NCBI RefSeq assembly: GCF_028462495.1
Contig: NZ_JAQOWX010000005.1
Location: forward strand, 29,292 to 93,291
Direction of reading: 5' to 3'
Origin: Roseateles_E sp005503085
GTDB taxonomy: Bacteria; Pseudomonadota; Gammaproteobacteria; Burkholderiales; Burkholderiaceae_C
DNA: 64,000 nt
Under the pieces are notes generated by a model. The model was given only the letters and a program-made list of their open reading frames with translations. It made no database searches and had not been told where the DNA came from. Position numbers and translations under genes: made by a program. Within the stretch, counting starts at the first letter, position 1, and every line of letters starts with the position of its first letter. Below, piece by piece: positions 24,651 through 33,354 of this stretch.

Positions 24651-25814
24651 ATGAAACCCCTGGCCGTTCTCTGGCTCGCACTCGGGTTTGCTGCACTGAC
24701 CGGTTGTGCCAGCGCGCCGCCCGCGCCGCAGCCGCAGCGCCTGTTTGACGATGCCTTGTTCGCGCCGGCGCCTGCCTCGCTGGGCGCCGAGGCCCTGTTC
24801 AAGCTCAGCCCCGAGATGCAACGCTATCTGGACCATGAGATCGCCCAGCAGGCCCGCCGCGAAGGCAGCCGCCAGGGCCTGATCGATGCGCTCTACAACA
24901 AGAGCAAGCTGCAGCTGGAGTACGACGCCAGCATCACCCGCAGTGCCGCCGAGGCTTTCGAGGCGCGCCGCGGCAACTGCCTGTCCCTGGTGCTGATGAC
25001 CTCGGCATTCGCCAAGGCGCTGGGCCTGCCGGTGCGCTACCAAAGCGTCTACGTCGAGGAGTTGTGGAGCCGCAGCGGTGATCTCTATTTCCTCAGCGGC
25101 CACATCAATCTGAGCCTGGGCCGGCCCGTCTACGAGCGCAGCGCGCGGACCTTCGAGGCCGAGCTGCTGGTCATCGACTTCCTGCCGGCCGACCAGCTGC
25201 GCGGCCAGCGCAGCCGTGTGATCGATGAGAGCACGGTGATCGCGATGTATATGAACAACCGCGCGGCCGAGCTGCTGCAGCAGGGCCGCACCGACGAGGC
25301 CTACTGGTGGGCGCGTGGCGCGATGACCCAGGATCCGCGCTTCATCGCCGCTTACAACACGCTGGGCGTGATCTACCGCCGCCATGGCCATGCCGAGCGG
25401 GCCGAGCAGGTGTTTCGCACCGTCCTGGCCGAGGAACCGGCCAATGCCCAGACCCTGTCCAATCTGATCCTGGTGCTGAAGGACAGGGGCCGGCGCGAGG
25501 AGGCCGAACTGCTGAGCGCCAAGCTGCGCGACATCCAGCCCAATCCGCCGTTCAAGTACTTCGACGAGGGCGTGGTGGCCATGCGGGCCGGCGACTTCAA
25601 AGCCGCGAAGAAACTCTTCACCCGCGAGATCGAGCGCTCGGCCTATTTCCACGAGTTTCATTTCTGGCTGGCCCTGGCCAACTACGGCCTGGGCGAGCTC
25701 GGCGAAGCGCGCAAGCATCTGGCGCTGGCGCGCGACAACAGCGCCACCGTCAAGGACCGTCAGATGTATGCGGCTAAGCTGGAGAGCCTGCGCAATGTCA
25801 GACTGGTGCAGTAG
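24651..25814 (+). CDS. Lipoprotein with transglutaminase-like fold and TPR repeats
   Basis: A 387-residue predicted outer-membrane lipoprotein; the lipobox is LTGC with Cys19. A GGAG ribosome binding site supports the start. Residues about 85-180 look like a transglutaminase/papain-like domain with a complete triad: Cys110 in RRGNCLSLV, His151 in SGHINLSLG and Asp176 in VIDFLP. TPR-like helices occupy 215-380 (AAYNTLGVIYRRHGHAERAEQ). Proteins of this design occur in many Gammaproteobacteria and Betaproteobacteria without a proven function. It lies 118 bp after pullulanase on the same strand, but nothing links it to glucan use beyond position. Confidence 0.85.
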   Translation: MKPLAVLWLALGFAALTGCASAPPAPQPQRLFDDALFAPAPASLGAEALFKLSPEMQRYLDHEIAQQARREGSRQGLIDALYNKSKLQLEYDASITRSAAEAFEARRGNCLSLVLMTSAFAKALGLPVRYQSVYVEELWSRSGDLYFLSGHINLSLGRPVYERSARTFEAELLVIDFLPADQLRGQRSRVIDESTVIAMYMNNRAAELLQQGRTDEAYWWARGAMTQDPRFIAAYNTLGVIYRRHGHAERAEQVFRTVLAEEPANAQTLSNLILVLKDRGRREEAELLSAKLRDIQPNPPFKYFDEGVVAMRAGDFKAAKKLFTREIERSAYFHEFHFWLALANYGLGELGEARKHLALARDNSATVKDRQMYAAKLESLRNVRLVQ

Positions 25815-25829
25815 CGGCCGAGGGCGTGG

Positions 25830-26165
25830 CTACAGCGGCGCGAGGCCGTGGCGGGCCCGCGCCCGCGCACAGGCCTCGTCGCCGATGCCCATCGGTGCGC
25901 GCAGGCCGAACTCGCGGCAGGGGCCGGGCCGCCATTCGTAGATACCGCAGCTGGCCTTGATGCCCACCGTGCCGACCAGCGCCGCGCAGCGCGGCCGGGC
26001 ATGATCGGTGCCGCGCATGCGGCTGAGGTTGGGGTTGAGATCCACCGCCAGCCCGTCGGGTACGCAGCCGCCCTCGCTTTGCAGCTCTTCGCGGGCGAAA
26101 TCGACCCGGAAGCTGGCGCAGCAGGCGCCGCAGGCGATGCAGGGATTGGCGGGAGGCGCAGACAT
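25830..26165 (-). CDS. YkgJ family cysteine-cluster protein
   Basis: A 111-residue protein of the YkgJ (UPF0153) zinc- or iron-chelating family. The cysteine cluster is complete: CIACGACCASF near residue 9, a cysteine in GGCVPD, then PRC, ASCGIYEWRPGPCREF near 75. That CxIYxxRPxxCRxF pattern is the family signature. The role is unknown; members are thought to bind a metal through the cysteines. It is the third gene in a reverse-strand group after a phosphoesterase and a kinase gene, 9 bp from the kinase stop. Confidence 0.87.
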   Translation of the reverse strand: MSAPPANPCIACGACCASFRVDFAREELQSEGGCVPDGLAVDLNPNLSRMRGTDHARPRCAALVGTVGIKASCGIYEWRPGPCREFGLRAPMGIGDEACARARARHGLAPL

Positions 26166-26174
26166 GGCCCGATT

Positions 26175-27620
26175 TTAGGAGGCGCGCACCACCGTCACGC
26201 TGCACTCCGCCTCGGCCACCACCTGGGCCGAGACGCTGCCCAGATAGCGGCGCAGCGCCGAGCTGCCGCTGGCCCCCATCACCAGATGGTCGACCCGGGC
26301 CTTGGCGGCGAACTCGATCAGGGCCTGGGCCGCATCGGGCGCCTCCAGCACATGGAAGGTCAATCGCCCATCCTCCAGCGCCAGCGCGCGGCTGATCGGG
26401 CGGGCCCAGTGCTTCAAGGCGATCAGCTGTTTGACATGCAGGCTCTGGCCGGCCTTGTCGGTCAGCTCGTCCATGCCGATGCGGGCCGTCTTCATCACGC
26501 TGACGCAGGCCAGCCGCGCACCCGGCTCGGCCTGCACCAGGCGCCGCACCGTCTCCTGCAACTGGGCCAGCAGGGCGGGGGTGGCGGCCTCGGTGTCGAC
26601 CGCCGCCATGATGATGGGACTGCGCGCCACCTGCTCGTCAACACTGGCCGCAGGCGAGGGCTCGGCGCCCAGCGCAAAAAACCAGCGCTTGAAGGTCTTG
26701 ACCACCGAGCTGGTTTGCAGGCGCTCGGCGCGGCGTGTCAGCGCGATGCCCTCGGGTCGCTGCAGATCCAGCGCGAGCTGGGCCGCGCTCTGGTAGCGGC
26801 GCTCGGCCTTGACCTCCAGGCAGTGCAGGATCAGTTCCTGCAGCCAGGGCGGGATCTCGGCGCGCAGCGCGCGCGGCGGCACCGGATCGATGTACAGGCG
26901 CCGACGCAGGCCACGCACCGACGAGGGCTGGCCGAAGGGCCGCTCGCCGGTGGCCAGGTGGTAGAGCATCACGCCCAGCGCGAACAGATCGCTGCGCGGG
27001 TCGTTGCGGACGAACTGCACCTGCTCGGGCGACATATAGGGGCCGGTGCCCATGGGCAGCTCGAACTCCTCTTCCAGCAGATCGGGCAGCTGGCTGTGGC
27101 GCGACAGGCCGAAATCCACCAGCACGGCCACGCCGTCCGGGCGGAACATGATGTTGCTGGGCTTGATGTCCAGATGCACCACATGCTGGCGGTGCAGGGC
27201 ATGCAGGGCGGTGGCCACCTTGATGCCGATGTCCACCACCTCGTCCAGCGGCAGCGGTGCATCGTCCAGCCGTGGCCGCAGCGAGGGGCCGTCGATGCGC
27301 TCCATCACGATATAGGCCTGGCGCGTCCAGTCGCCGCGTGCGATGTAACGCGGCACATGCGGGCCCTTCAATGCCGGCATCAGCATCTGCTCGACCTCGA
27401 AGCCGACGATGGTGGCCGGGTCCTCGCCGCCCTTGATGCGTGGCAGCTTCATGATCAGCGGCAGGCCGTCGCCGGGCTCGACGCGGGTCACGGCCCAGAG
27501 ATTGGCCATGCCGCCCTGGTGCAGGTGCTCGTCCAGGCGGAAGCCATCGAGCACCAGCCCTGGCACCAGCGGGCCGGGCAGGGGCAGGTCTTGCGTGCTG
27601 TGGGGAGCGCCGTCGCTCAT
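26175..27620 (-). CDS. Serine/threonine protein kinase fused to a universal stress protein domain
   Basis: A 481-residue fusion. The N-terminal Hanks-type kinase (about 25-285) has a glycine loop (HLHQGGMANLW), the ATP lysine Lys58 in LIMKLP, catalytic Asp151 in HLDIKPSN, Asp169 in VDFGLS and an APE-region equivalent in GPYMSPEQ. Residues 335-481 form a UspA domain ending in the nucleotide-binding signature LVMGASGSSALRRYLGSVS with a VTVVR strand. No membrane span is seen, so it is cytoplasmic. The USP part may sense ATP or stress and set kinase activity. It starts 4 bp after the phosphoesterase stop and shares that gene's transcript. Confidence 0.92.
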   Translation of the reverse strand: MSDGAPHSTQDLPLPGPLVPGLVLDGFRLDEHLHQGGMANLWAVTRVEPGDGLPLIMKLPRIKGGEDPATIVGFEVEQMLMPALKGPHVPRYIARGDWTRQAYIVMERIDGPSLRPRLDDAPLPLDEVVDIGIKVATALHALHRQHVVHLDIKPSNIMFRPDGVAVLVDFGLSRHSQLPDLLEEEFELPMGTGPYMSPEQVQFVRNDPRSDLFALGVMLYHLATGERPFGQPSSVRGLRRRLYIDPVPPRALRAEIPPWLQELILHCLEVKAERRYQSAAQLALDLQRPEGIALTRRAERLQTSSVVKTFKRWFFALGAEPSPAASVDEQVARSPIIMAAVDTEAATPALLAQLQETVRRLVQAEPGARLACVSVMKTARIGMDELTDKAGQSLHVKQLIALKHWARPISRALALEDGRLTFHVLEAPDAAQALIEFAAKARVDHLVMGASGSSALRRYLGSVSAQVVAEAECSVTVVRAS

Positions 27621-27624
27621 CGGT

Positions 27625-28380
27625 CTACTCGCCCTGGCTCAGCCGCGCGGCCAGGCGCTCGGCCACGGCCTCGGGCAGGCCGGAGCTGCGGATGCGGGCG
27701 GCGGCGGCCTCGACGTCATAGGGCACGCGCTGGAAGCTCAGCAGGCCGGTCTCGGTGTCGAAGCAGGCATAGCAGGCCTCGGGATTGCCATCGCGCGGCT
27801 GGCCGCAGGAGCCCGGGATGATCAGCCACTGGCGATGGCTCAGCAGCGGGATCTCGACGCCCGGCACCGGGCAGAAGTCGCCGGCCTTGCCGGTGCCCGA
27901 CAGGTGGTAGAGCATGGGCTCGTGCATATGGCCGCAGAAAGTGTAGGCGCGGTCGGTGGCCTGCAGGCTGCGCATCGCCTCGGCACGGCCCTGGATGTAT
28001 TCGAAGCCCTCGGGCGCGAAGGCATTGGCATGGACGAACAGGCAGTCGCCCCGGCTGGCCGTCATCGGCAGCTCGGCCAGGAAGCGCAGCTGCTCGGTGC
28101 TCAGCTGTTCGCGGGTCCAGGCGGCAGCGGCGCGGGCATCCTCGCGCATGGTCGGCAGCGCGCCATGGACGACCGCGCTGTCGTGGTTGCCCATCACCGC
28201 CGGCGCGCCCTGATCGACCAGTTCGCGCACCCGGTCCAGCACCCAGCCGGGGTCGCCGCCATAGCCGACATAGTCACCCAGAAAAGCGTGGCCGTCGCAG
28301 CCCTGGGCCTGGGCATGGGCCAGCACGGCCGTCAGGGCTTCTCGATTGGCATGCAGGTCGGTGATCAGCGCAAGTTTCAT
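27625..28380 (-). CDS. Metallophosphoesterase (YfcE/calcineurin-like)
   Basis: A 251-residue phosphoesterase with the full metal-site series: ITDLHAN (Asp8, His10), LGDYVGYG (Asp36), GNHD (Asn65, His66), a histidine in LFVHAN and the terminal pair in CGHMHEP. Members hydrolyse phosphodiesters or phosphoproteins; a subset acts as serine/threonine phosphatase. Being the first gene of a unit with a protein kinase 4 bp downstream, it could be the cognate phosphatase, but this is inference from position only. Confidence 0.9.
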   Translation of the reverse strand: MKLALITDLHANREALTAVLAHAQAQGCDGHAFLGDYVGYGGDPGWVLDRVRELVDQGAPAVMGNHDSAVVHGALPTMREDARAAAAWTREQLSTEQLRFLAELPMTASRGDCLFVHANAFAPEGFEYIQGRAEAMRSLQATDRAYTFCGHMHEPMLYHLSGTGKAGDFCPVPGVEIPLLSHRQWLIIPGSCGQPRDGNPEACYACFDTETGLLSFQRVPYDVEAAAARIRSSGLPEAVAERLAARLSQGE

Positions 28381-28473
28381 GGGCGCATCATGCTACAGGG
28401 GGCTGACGGCAGGCTGAGCTATGCTGGCTGCTCTGCATCTGCCGCCGCGGATCACTCGTCAAAGGGTTGGGTG

Positions 28474-29289
28474 ATGATTGAGAGTCTTGGGCGCCTGCTG
28501 CGCCGGATCGTGTTGTGGCCCATGGCTTTGGGCCTGTCGACGCCTTCGCTGGCCGACTGCTCGCGCGCCATGCAGGTGCCGGCGGCACCGGTCGGCCTGA
28601 GCATGATCGTCTCGGACGAGGGCATCGGCGGGGTCTATCACGAGGTGCTGAGCGGTATCACCGGCTGCAGCTTCCTGTTTACTCCGGTGCCGCGGGCCCG
28701 ACTGGAGGCCATGTTCGAGAATGGCCGTGCCGATCTGCTGATACCGGCGGCCCGCACGCCGCGCCGCGACGAGTTCGGATATTTTGTGCCGCTGATCTAT
28801 GCACGCGCCACGCTGATCTCGCTGAACGCGGAACGCGCGCCGGTGCGCAGCCTGCAGGAGCTGCGCGAGCGCAAGGAGCTGCGGGTCGCGCTGGTGCGCG
28901 GCTTCGATTACGGCGAAGCCTACCAGGCCTTGATCAGGGATCTGCGTGCCCAGGGGCGGCTTTTTCTCGATGTAGACCCGGTCTCGGTGGGGCGCATGCT
29001 GCAGGCCGGTCTGGCCGACATCACCATCATGGCGCCGTCCATCCTGGTCGGGGCCTTGCTGGCCGATGCCCGCTTCAAGCCGCTGATCGAGCGGCTGCGC
29101 TACGAGCCGGTCGATGAGCTGCCCTGGGTCGACAGCGGTGCCTACATCTCCAAGACCTCGGTCAGCGAGCAGGACCGTGCGGTGCTGCGCGAGGCCCTGG
29201 AGAAGGCTTCGCGCAGCGGCATCGTCTGGAAGACCTTCCAGCGCTACTACCCGGTCGGCAGCCTGGCCGACAGCATCAAGCCGCGCTGA
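28474..29289 (+). CDS. Periplasmic solute-binding protein, family 3-like
   Basis: A 271-residue exported protein. Residues 1-28 form a signal peptide ending PSLAD. The rest resembles amino-acid-type periplasmic binding proteins found as orphans beside signalling genes: a first lobe with MFENGRADLLIPAARTPRRDE, then LRVALVRGFDYGEAYQ and a C-terminal segment with a WVDSGAYISK strand. There is no ABC permease or ATPase nearby, so it may be an orphan sensor subunit rather than a transporter part. The frame is open far upstream, but that part is antisense to the kinase and phosphoesterase genes; the ATG here gives a clean signal peptide. The gap to the phosphoesterase start is 93 bp and divergent. 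Confidence 0.8.
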   Translation: MIESLGRLLRRIVLWPMALGLSTPSLADCSRAMQVPAAPVGLSMIVSDEGIGGVYHEVLSGITGCSFLFTPVPRARLEAMFENGRADLLIPAARTPRRDEFGYFVPLIYARATLISLNAERAPVRSLQELRERKELRVALVRGFDYGEAYQALIRDLRAQGRLFLDVDPVSVGRMLQAGLADITIMAPSILVGALLADARFKPLIERLRYEPVDELPWVDSGAYISKTSVSEQDRAVLREALEKASRSGIVWKTFQRYYPVGSLADSIKPR

Positions 29290-29292
29290 GTC

Positions 29293-30255
29293 TCAGCCGA
29301 TGCGGCCCAGCAGCAGGTACTCCATCAGGGCCTTCTGCACATGCATGCGGTTCTCGGCTTCTTCCCAGACCACCGACTGCGGACCGTCGATCACATCGGC
29401 CGCGACCTCCTCGCCGCGATGCGCCGGCAGGCAGTGCATGAAGAGCGCATCGGGCTTGGCGACGGCCATCATCTCGGCATCGACGCACCAGTCGGCAAAG
29501 GCGGCGCGGCGGGCCTCGTTCTCGGCCTCGTAACCCATGCTGGTCCAGACATCGGTGGTCACCAGATCGGCGCCGCGGCAGGCGTCCATCGGGTCCTTGA
29601 AGACCTTGTAGCAGTCGGTGTTCTTGATGCCGGCCACGACCGGGTCGACCTCGTAGCCGCCCGGCGTGCTGACATGGACCGTGAAGCCCAGGATCTCGGC
29701 CGCCTGCAGCCAAGTGTTGGCCATATTGTTGCCGTCGCCAACCCAGGCCACTACCCGGCCCTTCAGGCAGTCGACATCGACGACGCCGCGGTGGTTCATG
29801 CCGCGCGCTTCGATGAAGGTGAACAGATCGGCCAGGATCTGGCAGGGGTGGTACTCGTTGGTCAGGCCGTTGATGACCGGTACCCGCGAGTGGGCCGCGA
29901 AGCGCTCGATCTTGGTCTGCTCGTAGGTGCGAATCATCACCAGATCGACCATGCGGCTGATCACGCGGGCGCTGTCCTCGATAGGCTCGGCCCGGCCCAG
30001 CTGGCTGTCGCCGGTGGTCAGGTGCACCACCGAGCCGCCCATCTGGTACATGCCGGCCTCGAAGCTGACCCGGGTACGGGTGCTGGCCTTCTCGAAGATC
30101 ATCGCCAGCGTGCGGTCCTGCAGCGGCTGGTAGCGCTCGTAGTTCTTGAAGCGCCGCTTGATCAGTGCGGCGCGTTCGAACAGATAGACATACTCCTCGG
30201 CCCGGAAGTCCTTGAACTGCAGGTAGTGGCGCATCAAGCTCATCCCCGGCTTCAT
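29293..30255 (-). CDS. argF: Ornithine carbamoyltransferase
   Basis: A 320-residue transcarbamoylase making citrulline from ornithine and carbamoyl phosphate in arginine synthesis. The carbamoyl-phosphate motif STRTR is at 58-62, HPCQ near 140 and the ornithine-site HCLP is in MHCLPAHRGEE. The start is not certain. The ATG chosen overlaps the argD stop as ATGA; ATGs at 30243 and 30234 would shorten it by 4 or 7 residues and leave a family-like MRHYLQF N-terminus. The two genes form an arginine pair with argD first. Confidence 0.95.
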   Translation of the reverse strand: MKPGMSLMRHYLQFKDFRAEEYVYLFERAALIKRRFKNYERYQPLQDRTLAMIFEKASTRTRVSFEAGMYQMGGSVVHLTTGDSQLGRAEPIEDSARVISRMVDLVMIRTYEQTKIERFAAHSRVPVINGLTNEYHPCQILADLFTFIEARGMNHRGVVDVDCLKGRVVAWVGDGNNMANTWLQAAEILGFTVHVSTPGGYEVDPVVAGIKNTDCYKVFKDPMDACRGADLVTTDVWTSMGYEAENEARRAAFADWCVDAEMMAVAKPDALFMHCLPAHRGEEVAADVIDGPQSVVWEEAENRMHVQKALMEYLLLGRIG

Positions 30256-31454
30256 GGCTGGGCCAGGAAAGCTTTGATCAGCGGGCAGAGCAGGGCGACG
30301 ATCTGCGCCGCCTCGGCCTCGCTGAGGATCAGCGCCGGCACCAGGCGCACCACCTTGTCGGCGGTCACGCTGATCAGCAGGCCGGCTTCGAGGGCCTGGC
30401 CCAGCAGCACGCCGCAGGGGCGCGACAGCTCGATGCCCAGCATCAGGCCCTGGCCGCGGATCTCGACCACGCCGGCCACGCCGGCCAGTTCGCGCTCCAG
30501 CCCGGCCTTCAGCGCCGCGCCGACGGTGGCCGCATTGGCCAGCAGGCCTTCCTCTTCCATGATGCGCAGGGTCTCGACCCCGGCGCGCATGGCCAGCGGA
30601 TTGCCGCCGAAGGTCGTGCCGTGATTGCCCGGTTGCAGCACCTTGGCCGCACGTGGCCCGCAGACCACGGCGCCGATCGGCACGCCCGAGCCCAGACCCT
30701 TGGCCAGCGGCATCACATCCGGCTGGATGCCGGCCCATTGGTGGGCAAACCACTTGCCGGTGCGGCCGATGCCGCATTGCACCTCGTCCAGCATCAAGAG
30801 GATGTCGTGCTGGTCGCAGAGCTTGCGCAGCGCCTGCAGGAACTCGATGCGGGCGGGATTGATGCCGCCTTCGCCCTGGATGGTTTCCAGGAAGATCGCG
30901 GTGACGTTGGGGTGCGCCTGCAGCGCGGCTTCCAGCGCCGGGATATTGTTCAGCGGCACCCGCACAAAACCCTCGACCAGCGGGCCGAAGCCGGCCTGCA
31001 CCTTGGGGTTGGCGGTGGCGGACAGCGTCGCGATTGAGCGGCCGTGGAAAGCACCTTCGAAGACGATGCATTCCGGGCGGCTGTTGCCGCGGTCATGGCC
31101 GAACTTGCGGGCGATCTTCAGCGCCGCCTCATTGGCTTCCAGGCCGCTGTTGCAGAAGAAGGCATTGCTCAGGCCCGACAGCTCGCAGAGCTTGGCGGCC
31201 AGCTGTTCCTGCAGCGGCACATGGTAGTAGTTGCTGGTGTGGATCAGCTTGGCAACTTGCTCCTGCAGCGCCGGCACCAGTTTCGGATGAGCATGACCCA
31301 GGGTGTTGACCGCGATGCCGCCCAGCCCGTCCAGATATCGTCGGCCGTTGACGTCCCAGACCCAGCAGCCCTGGCCGTGCGACAGCGCAACGGGCAGGCG
31401 GCCATAGGTTTGCATGACATGCGGCTCGGACGGTACGGCAGGCACAGCGTTCAT
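30252..31454 (-). CDS. argD: Acetylornithine/succinyldiaminopimelate aminotransferase
   Basis: A 400-residue class III PLP aminotransferase. The PLP lysine is Lys252 in PLAKGLGSG, the cofactor aspartate lies in LMLDEVQCGIGRTG near 223 and the phosphate-binding region in NSGLEANEAALK. It makes N-acetylornithine from the semialdehyde and can also serve in lysine synthesis. The frame stays open upstream of this start, but GGAG precedes the ATG at 31452-31454 and the upstream part is antisense to DUF3579. It is translated just before argF with a 4-bp overlap. Confidence 0.95.
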   Translation of the reverse strand: MNAVPAVPSEPHVMQTYGRLPVALSHGQGCWVWDVNGRRYLDGLGGIAVNTLGHAHPKLVPALQEQVAKLIHTSNYYHVPLQEQLAAKLCELSGLSNAFFCNSGLEANEAALKIARKFGHDRGNSRPECIVFEGAFHGRSIATLSATANPKVQAGFGPLVEGFVRVPLNNIPALEAALQAHPNVTAIFLETIQGEGGINPARIEFLQALRKLCDQHDILLMLDEVQCGIGRTGKWFAHQWAGIQPDVMPLAKGLGSGVPIGAVVCGPRAAKVLQPGNHGTTFGGNPLAMRAGVETLRIMEEEGLLANAATVGAALKAGLERELAGVAGVVEIRGQGLMLGIELSRPCGVLLGQALEAGLLISVTADKVVRLVPALILSEAEAAQIVALLCPLIKAFLAQP

Positions 31455-31710
31455 CAACTCTCCGGATCGGTGGTGGGTGTTGGGAAAGGCAGGGGCGGTC
31501 TGGCCGCCCCTGTGCACAATTCTAAGGGGGCTGTTTCGCGCAGCCATCGCTTTGTGCGCAGAACTGCCGCCCTTGGTGCGGCCTGCAAGCCCCCGTCTTG
31601 CTGCGGCGCAACACATCCGAGGCACAATAGCGCTCTTGCCGCGAGTCGCGGCAGACCGGGCCGCCGCAGCCATCTCCTCGGTGCCTGGGTTTGAACCCCT
31701 TGTCAGACGC

Positions 31711-32040
31711 ATGAGCCAGTCCCCCAAACCGCGCGAAGTCTTTATTCAGGGCCTGACTCTGGACGGACGCACGTTTCGCCCCAGCGACTGGGCCGAGCGG
31801 CTGGCCGGCGCCATGTCCTGCTTTCGGCCCGGCGGCTCGCGCGGCGGCCCGGGTGCCCACATCGGCTACTCGCCTTACTGTGTGCCGCGCGTGATCAACG
31901 GCATCAAATGCGTGATCGTCAATGAAGAGCTGAAGGCGCTGGAGCCTATGGCCTGGGATTTTGTGATGAACTTCGCGCGTGATAACCAGTTGCAAGTGGC
32001 TGAGGCCTGCCTGCTGCCCGACAAGCCACCGGCCGGCTGA
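31711..32040 (+). CDS. DUF3579 family protein
   Basis: A 109-residue protein of unknown function that is typical of Betaproteobacteria. It opens MSQSPKPREVFIQGLT, followed by TFRPSDWAERLAG and GYSPYCVPRVINGIKCVIVNEEL, the recognisable core of DUF3579. No signal peptide or membrane span is seen. It is divergent from argD, an arrangement I recall as common in Burkholderiales, which hints at a shared regulation rather than a known function. Confidence 0.85.
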   Translation: MSQSPKPREVFIQGLTLDGRTFRPSDWAERLAGAMSCFRPGGSRGGPGAHIGYSPYCVPRVINGIKCVIVNEELKALEPMAWDFVMNFARDNQLQVAEACLLPDKPPAG

Positions 32041-32050
32041 GCAACGCGGC

Positions 32051-32167
32051 CTATCGCTGGCGCAAGTGCCGAGAACGCCACAGGGCCAGCAACTCAATCA
32101 AACCCCATAAACAGGCACTGGCCAGTGCAAGCGCGGGACGAAGCTTCAGAGAGTGGCTGGGTGTCAT
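32051..32167 (-). CDS. Possible small single-span membrane protein (38 residues)
   Basis: An ATG-to-TAG frame encodes a peptide with a short polar/basic start (MTPSHSLKLRP), one hydrophobic helix of about 20 residues (LALASACLWGLIELLAL) and a basic end (WRSRHLRQR). The inside-positive pattern and compact length look like a real small membrane protein. It fills a convergent gap between DUF3579 and the M14 peptidase promoter. There is no clear ribosome binding site and function is unknown. Confidence 0.4.
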   Translation of the reverse strand: MTPSHSLKLRPALALASACLWGLIELLALWRSRHLRQR

Positions 32168-32307
32168 CGCAACAGGGGACGGGTTTTCGTGCTGTTCACG
32201 CTACGCACACTTGATGTCTATCGTGTGACGGGATGTAATCGTGCTGGGTATATCGAGGCCGCAACTGCGGCGTCTATGCTTCAGGTCCTCACCAATTGGA
32301 AGCCCGG

Positions 32308-33354
32308 GTGTCCAGCACACAGGCCGTAGAGCCGTCCCCCTTGATCGAATTGCTGGAAATGGAACGCCTTGTCGAGCAGGGCGCGCCTTATCTGCAGCAG
32401 CGCCAGCTTTGCGATGTCGAAGTGGCGGGCCGACGGCTTCCTGTGCTGGCTTTTTGCCTCGGCAACCCCGATCCGGATGTGCCGGCCATCGGCATTTTTG
32501 GCGGCGTGCATGGCTTGGAGCGCATCGGTGCCGAGGTCGTGATGGCTTATCTGGGCAGCCTGGTCGCACGCTTGCGCTGGGATTCGACCCTGCATCGCCA
32601 GCTTGAGTCGCTGCGCATGGTGTTCATGCCCATGGTCAATCCCGGCGGCGTCTGGCGCGGCACGCGGGCCAACCCCCAAGGTGTCGATCTGATGCGCAAT
32701 GCGCCGGTCGAGGCCAGCGGCGGCGCGCCTTTCATGCTGGGTGGCCAGCGCATCAGTGCCAATCTGCCCTGGTATCGGGGCGCGGCCGGCGCGCCGATGC
32801 AGCTCGAGAGCGAGGCCTTGTGCGCGCTGGTGCGGCAGGAGTTGCTGAGCCACCGCTTCGCGATCAGCGTTGACTGCCATTCGGGCTTCGGCCTGAGCGA
32901 CCGTATCTGGTTTCCCTTTGCCCATACCGCCGTGCCGATCGAGCATCTGCCCGAGATCCATGCCTTGGCCGAGATCCTGGATCAGACCCATGTTCAGCAC
33001 CGTTATGTATTCGAGCCGCAGAGCCGGCAGTACCTGACCCATGGCGATCTCTGGGACCATCTGTATCTGCAGGCCTGCGAGCGGCCCGAGTGCATGCTGC
33101 TGCCGCTGACTCTGGAGATGGGCTCCTGGCTGTGGGTCAAGAAGAATCCGCGCCAGATGTTCTCGCGCCAAGGCATGTTCAACCCGCTGATCGGCCATCG
33201 CCAGCAGCGGGTGCTGCGCCGGCATATGAGCTGGCTGGATTTCGTGTCGCGGGCCGCCAGCGGTGCCGAGCGCTGGCTGCCCCGGCCCGAGCAGCGCGCC
33301 GAGCAGCGCGAGCGTGCGTTGACGCGCTGGTACCGGCGCGGGAGGGTGTCATGA
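32308..33354 (+). CDS. M14-family zinc carboxypeptidase-like protein
   Basis: A 348-residue peptidase of the M14 (succinylglutamate desuccinylase/carboxypeptidase-like) group. The zinc ligands are His68 and Glu71 in GVHGLERIG and His191 in VDCHSGFG; Glu270 in LTLEMGSW is the likely general base. The start is a GTG with GGAAG just upstream; a TTG lies four codons before and the first ATG would remove 17 residues. No signal peptide is seen, so it acts in the cytoplasm. It overlaps the next gene by ATGA, making a two-gene unit with an alpha/beta hydrolase. The physiological substrate is not known. Confidence 0.85.
   Translation: MSSTQAVEPSPLIELLEMERLVEQGAPYLQQRQLCDVEVAGRRLPVLAFCLGNPDPDVPAIGIFGGVHGLERIGAEVVMAYLGSLVARLRWDSTLHRQLESLRMVFMPMVNPGGVWRGTRANPQGVDLMRNAPVEASGGAPFMLGGQRISANLPWYRGAAGAPMQLESEALCALVRQELLSHRFAISVDCHSGFGLSDRIWFPFAHTAVPIEHLPEIHALAEILDQTHVQHRYVFEPQSRQYLTHGDLWDHLYLQACERPECMLLPLTLEMGSWLWVKKNPRQMFSRQGMFNPLIGHRQQRVLRRHMSWLDFVSRAASGAERWLPRPEQRAEQRERALTRWYRRGRVS

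Noticed and set aside
27409..29289. A 626-codon frame extending the solute-binding protein upstream
   Set aside because: The upstream half is antisense to the kinase and phosphoesterase genes; the ATG at 28474 gives a proper signal peptide.
29293..31071. A 592-codon frame suggesting an N-terminal extension or fusion of argF
   Set aside because: The added part lies in another frame of argD and has no recognisable domain. ArgF has a normal start at the argD overlap.
31522..32097. A 191-codon reverse frame opposite DUF3579
   Set aside because: It is the antisense of DUF3579 with no domain. Only the 38-codon frame at its beginning region, in a different frame, was kept as a low-confidence small gene.
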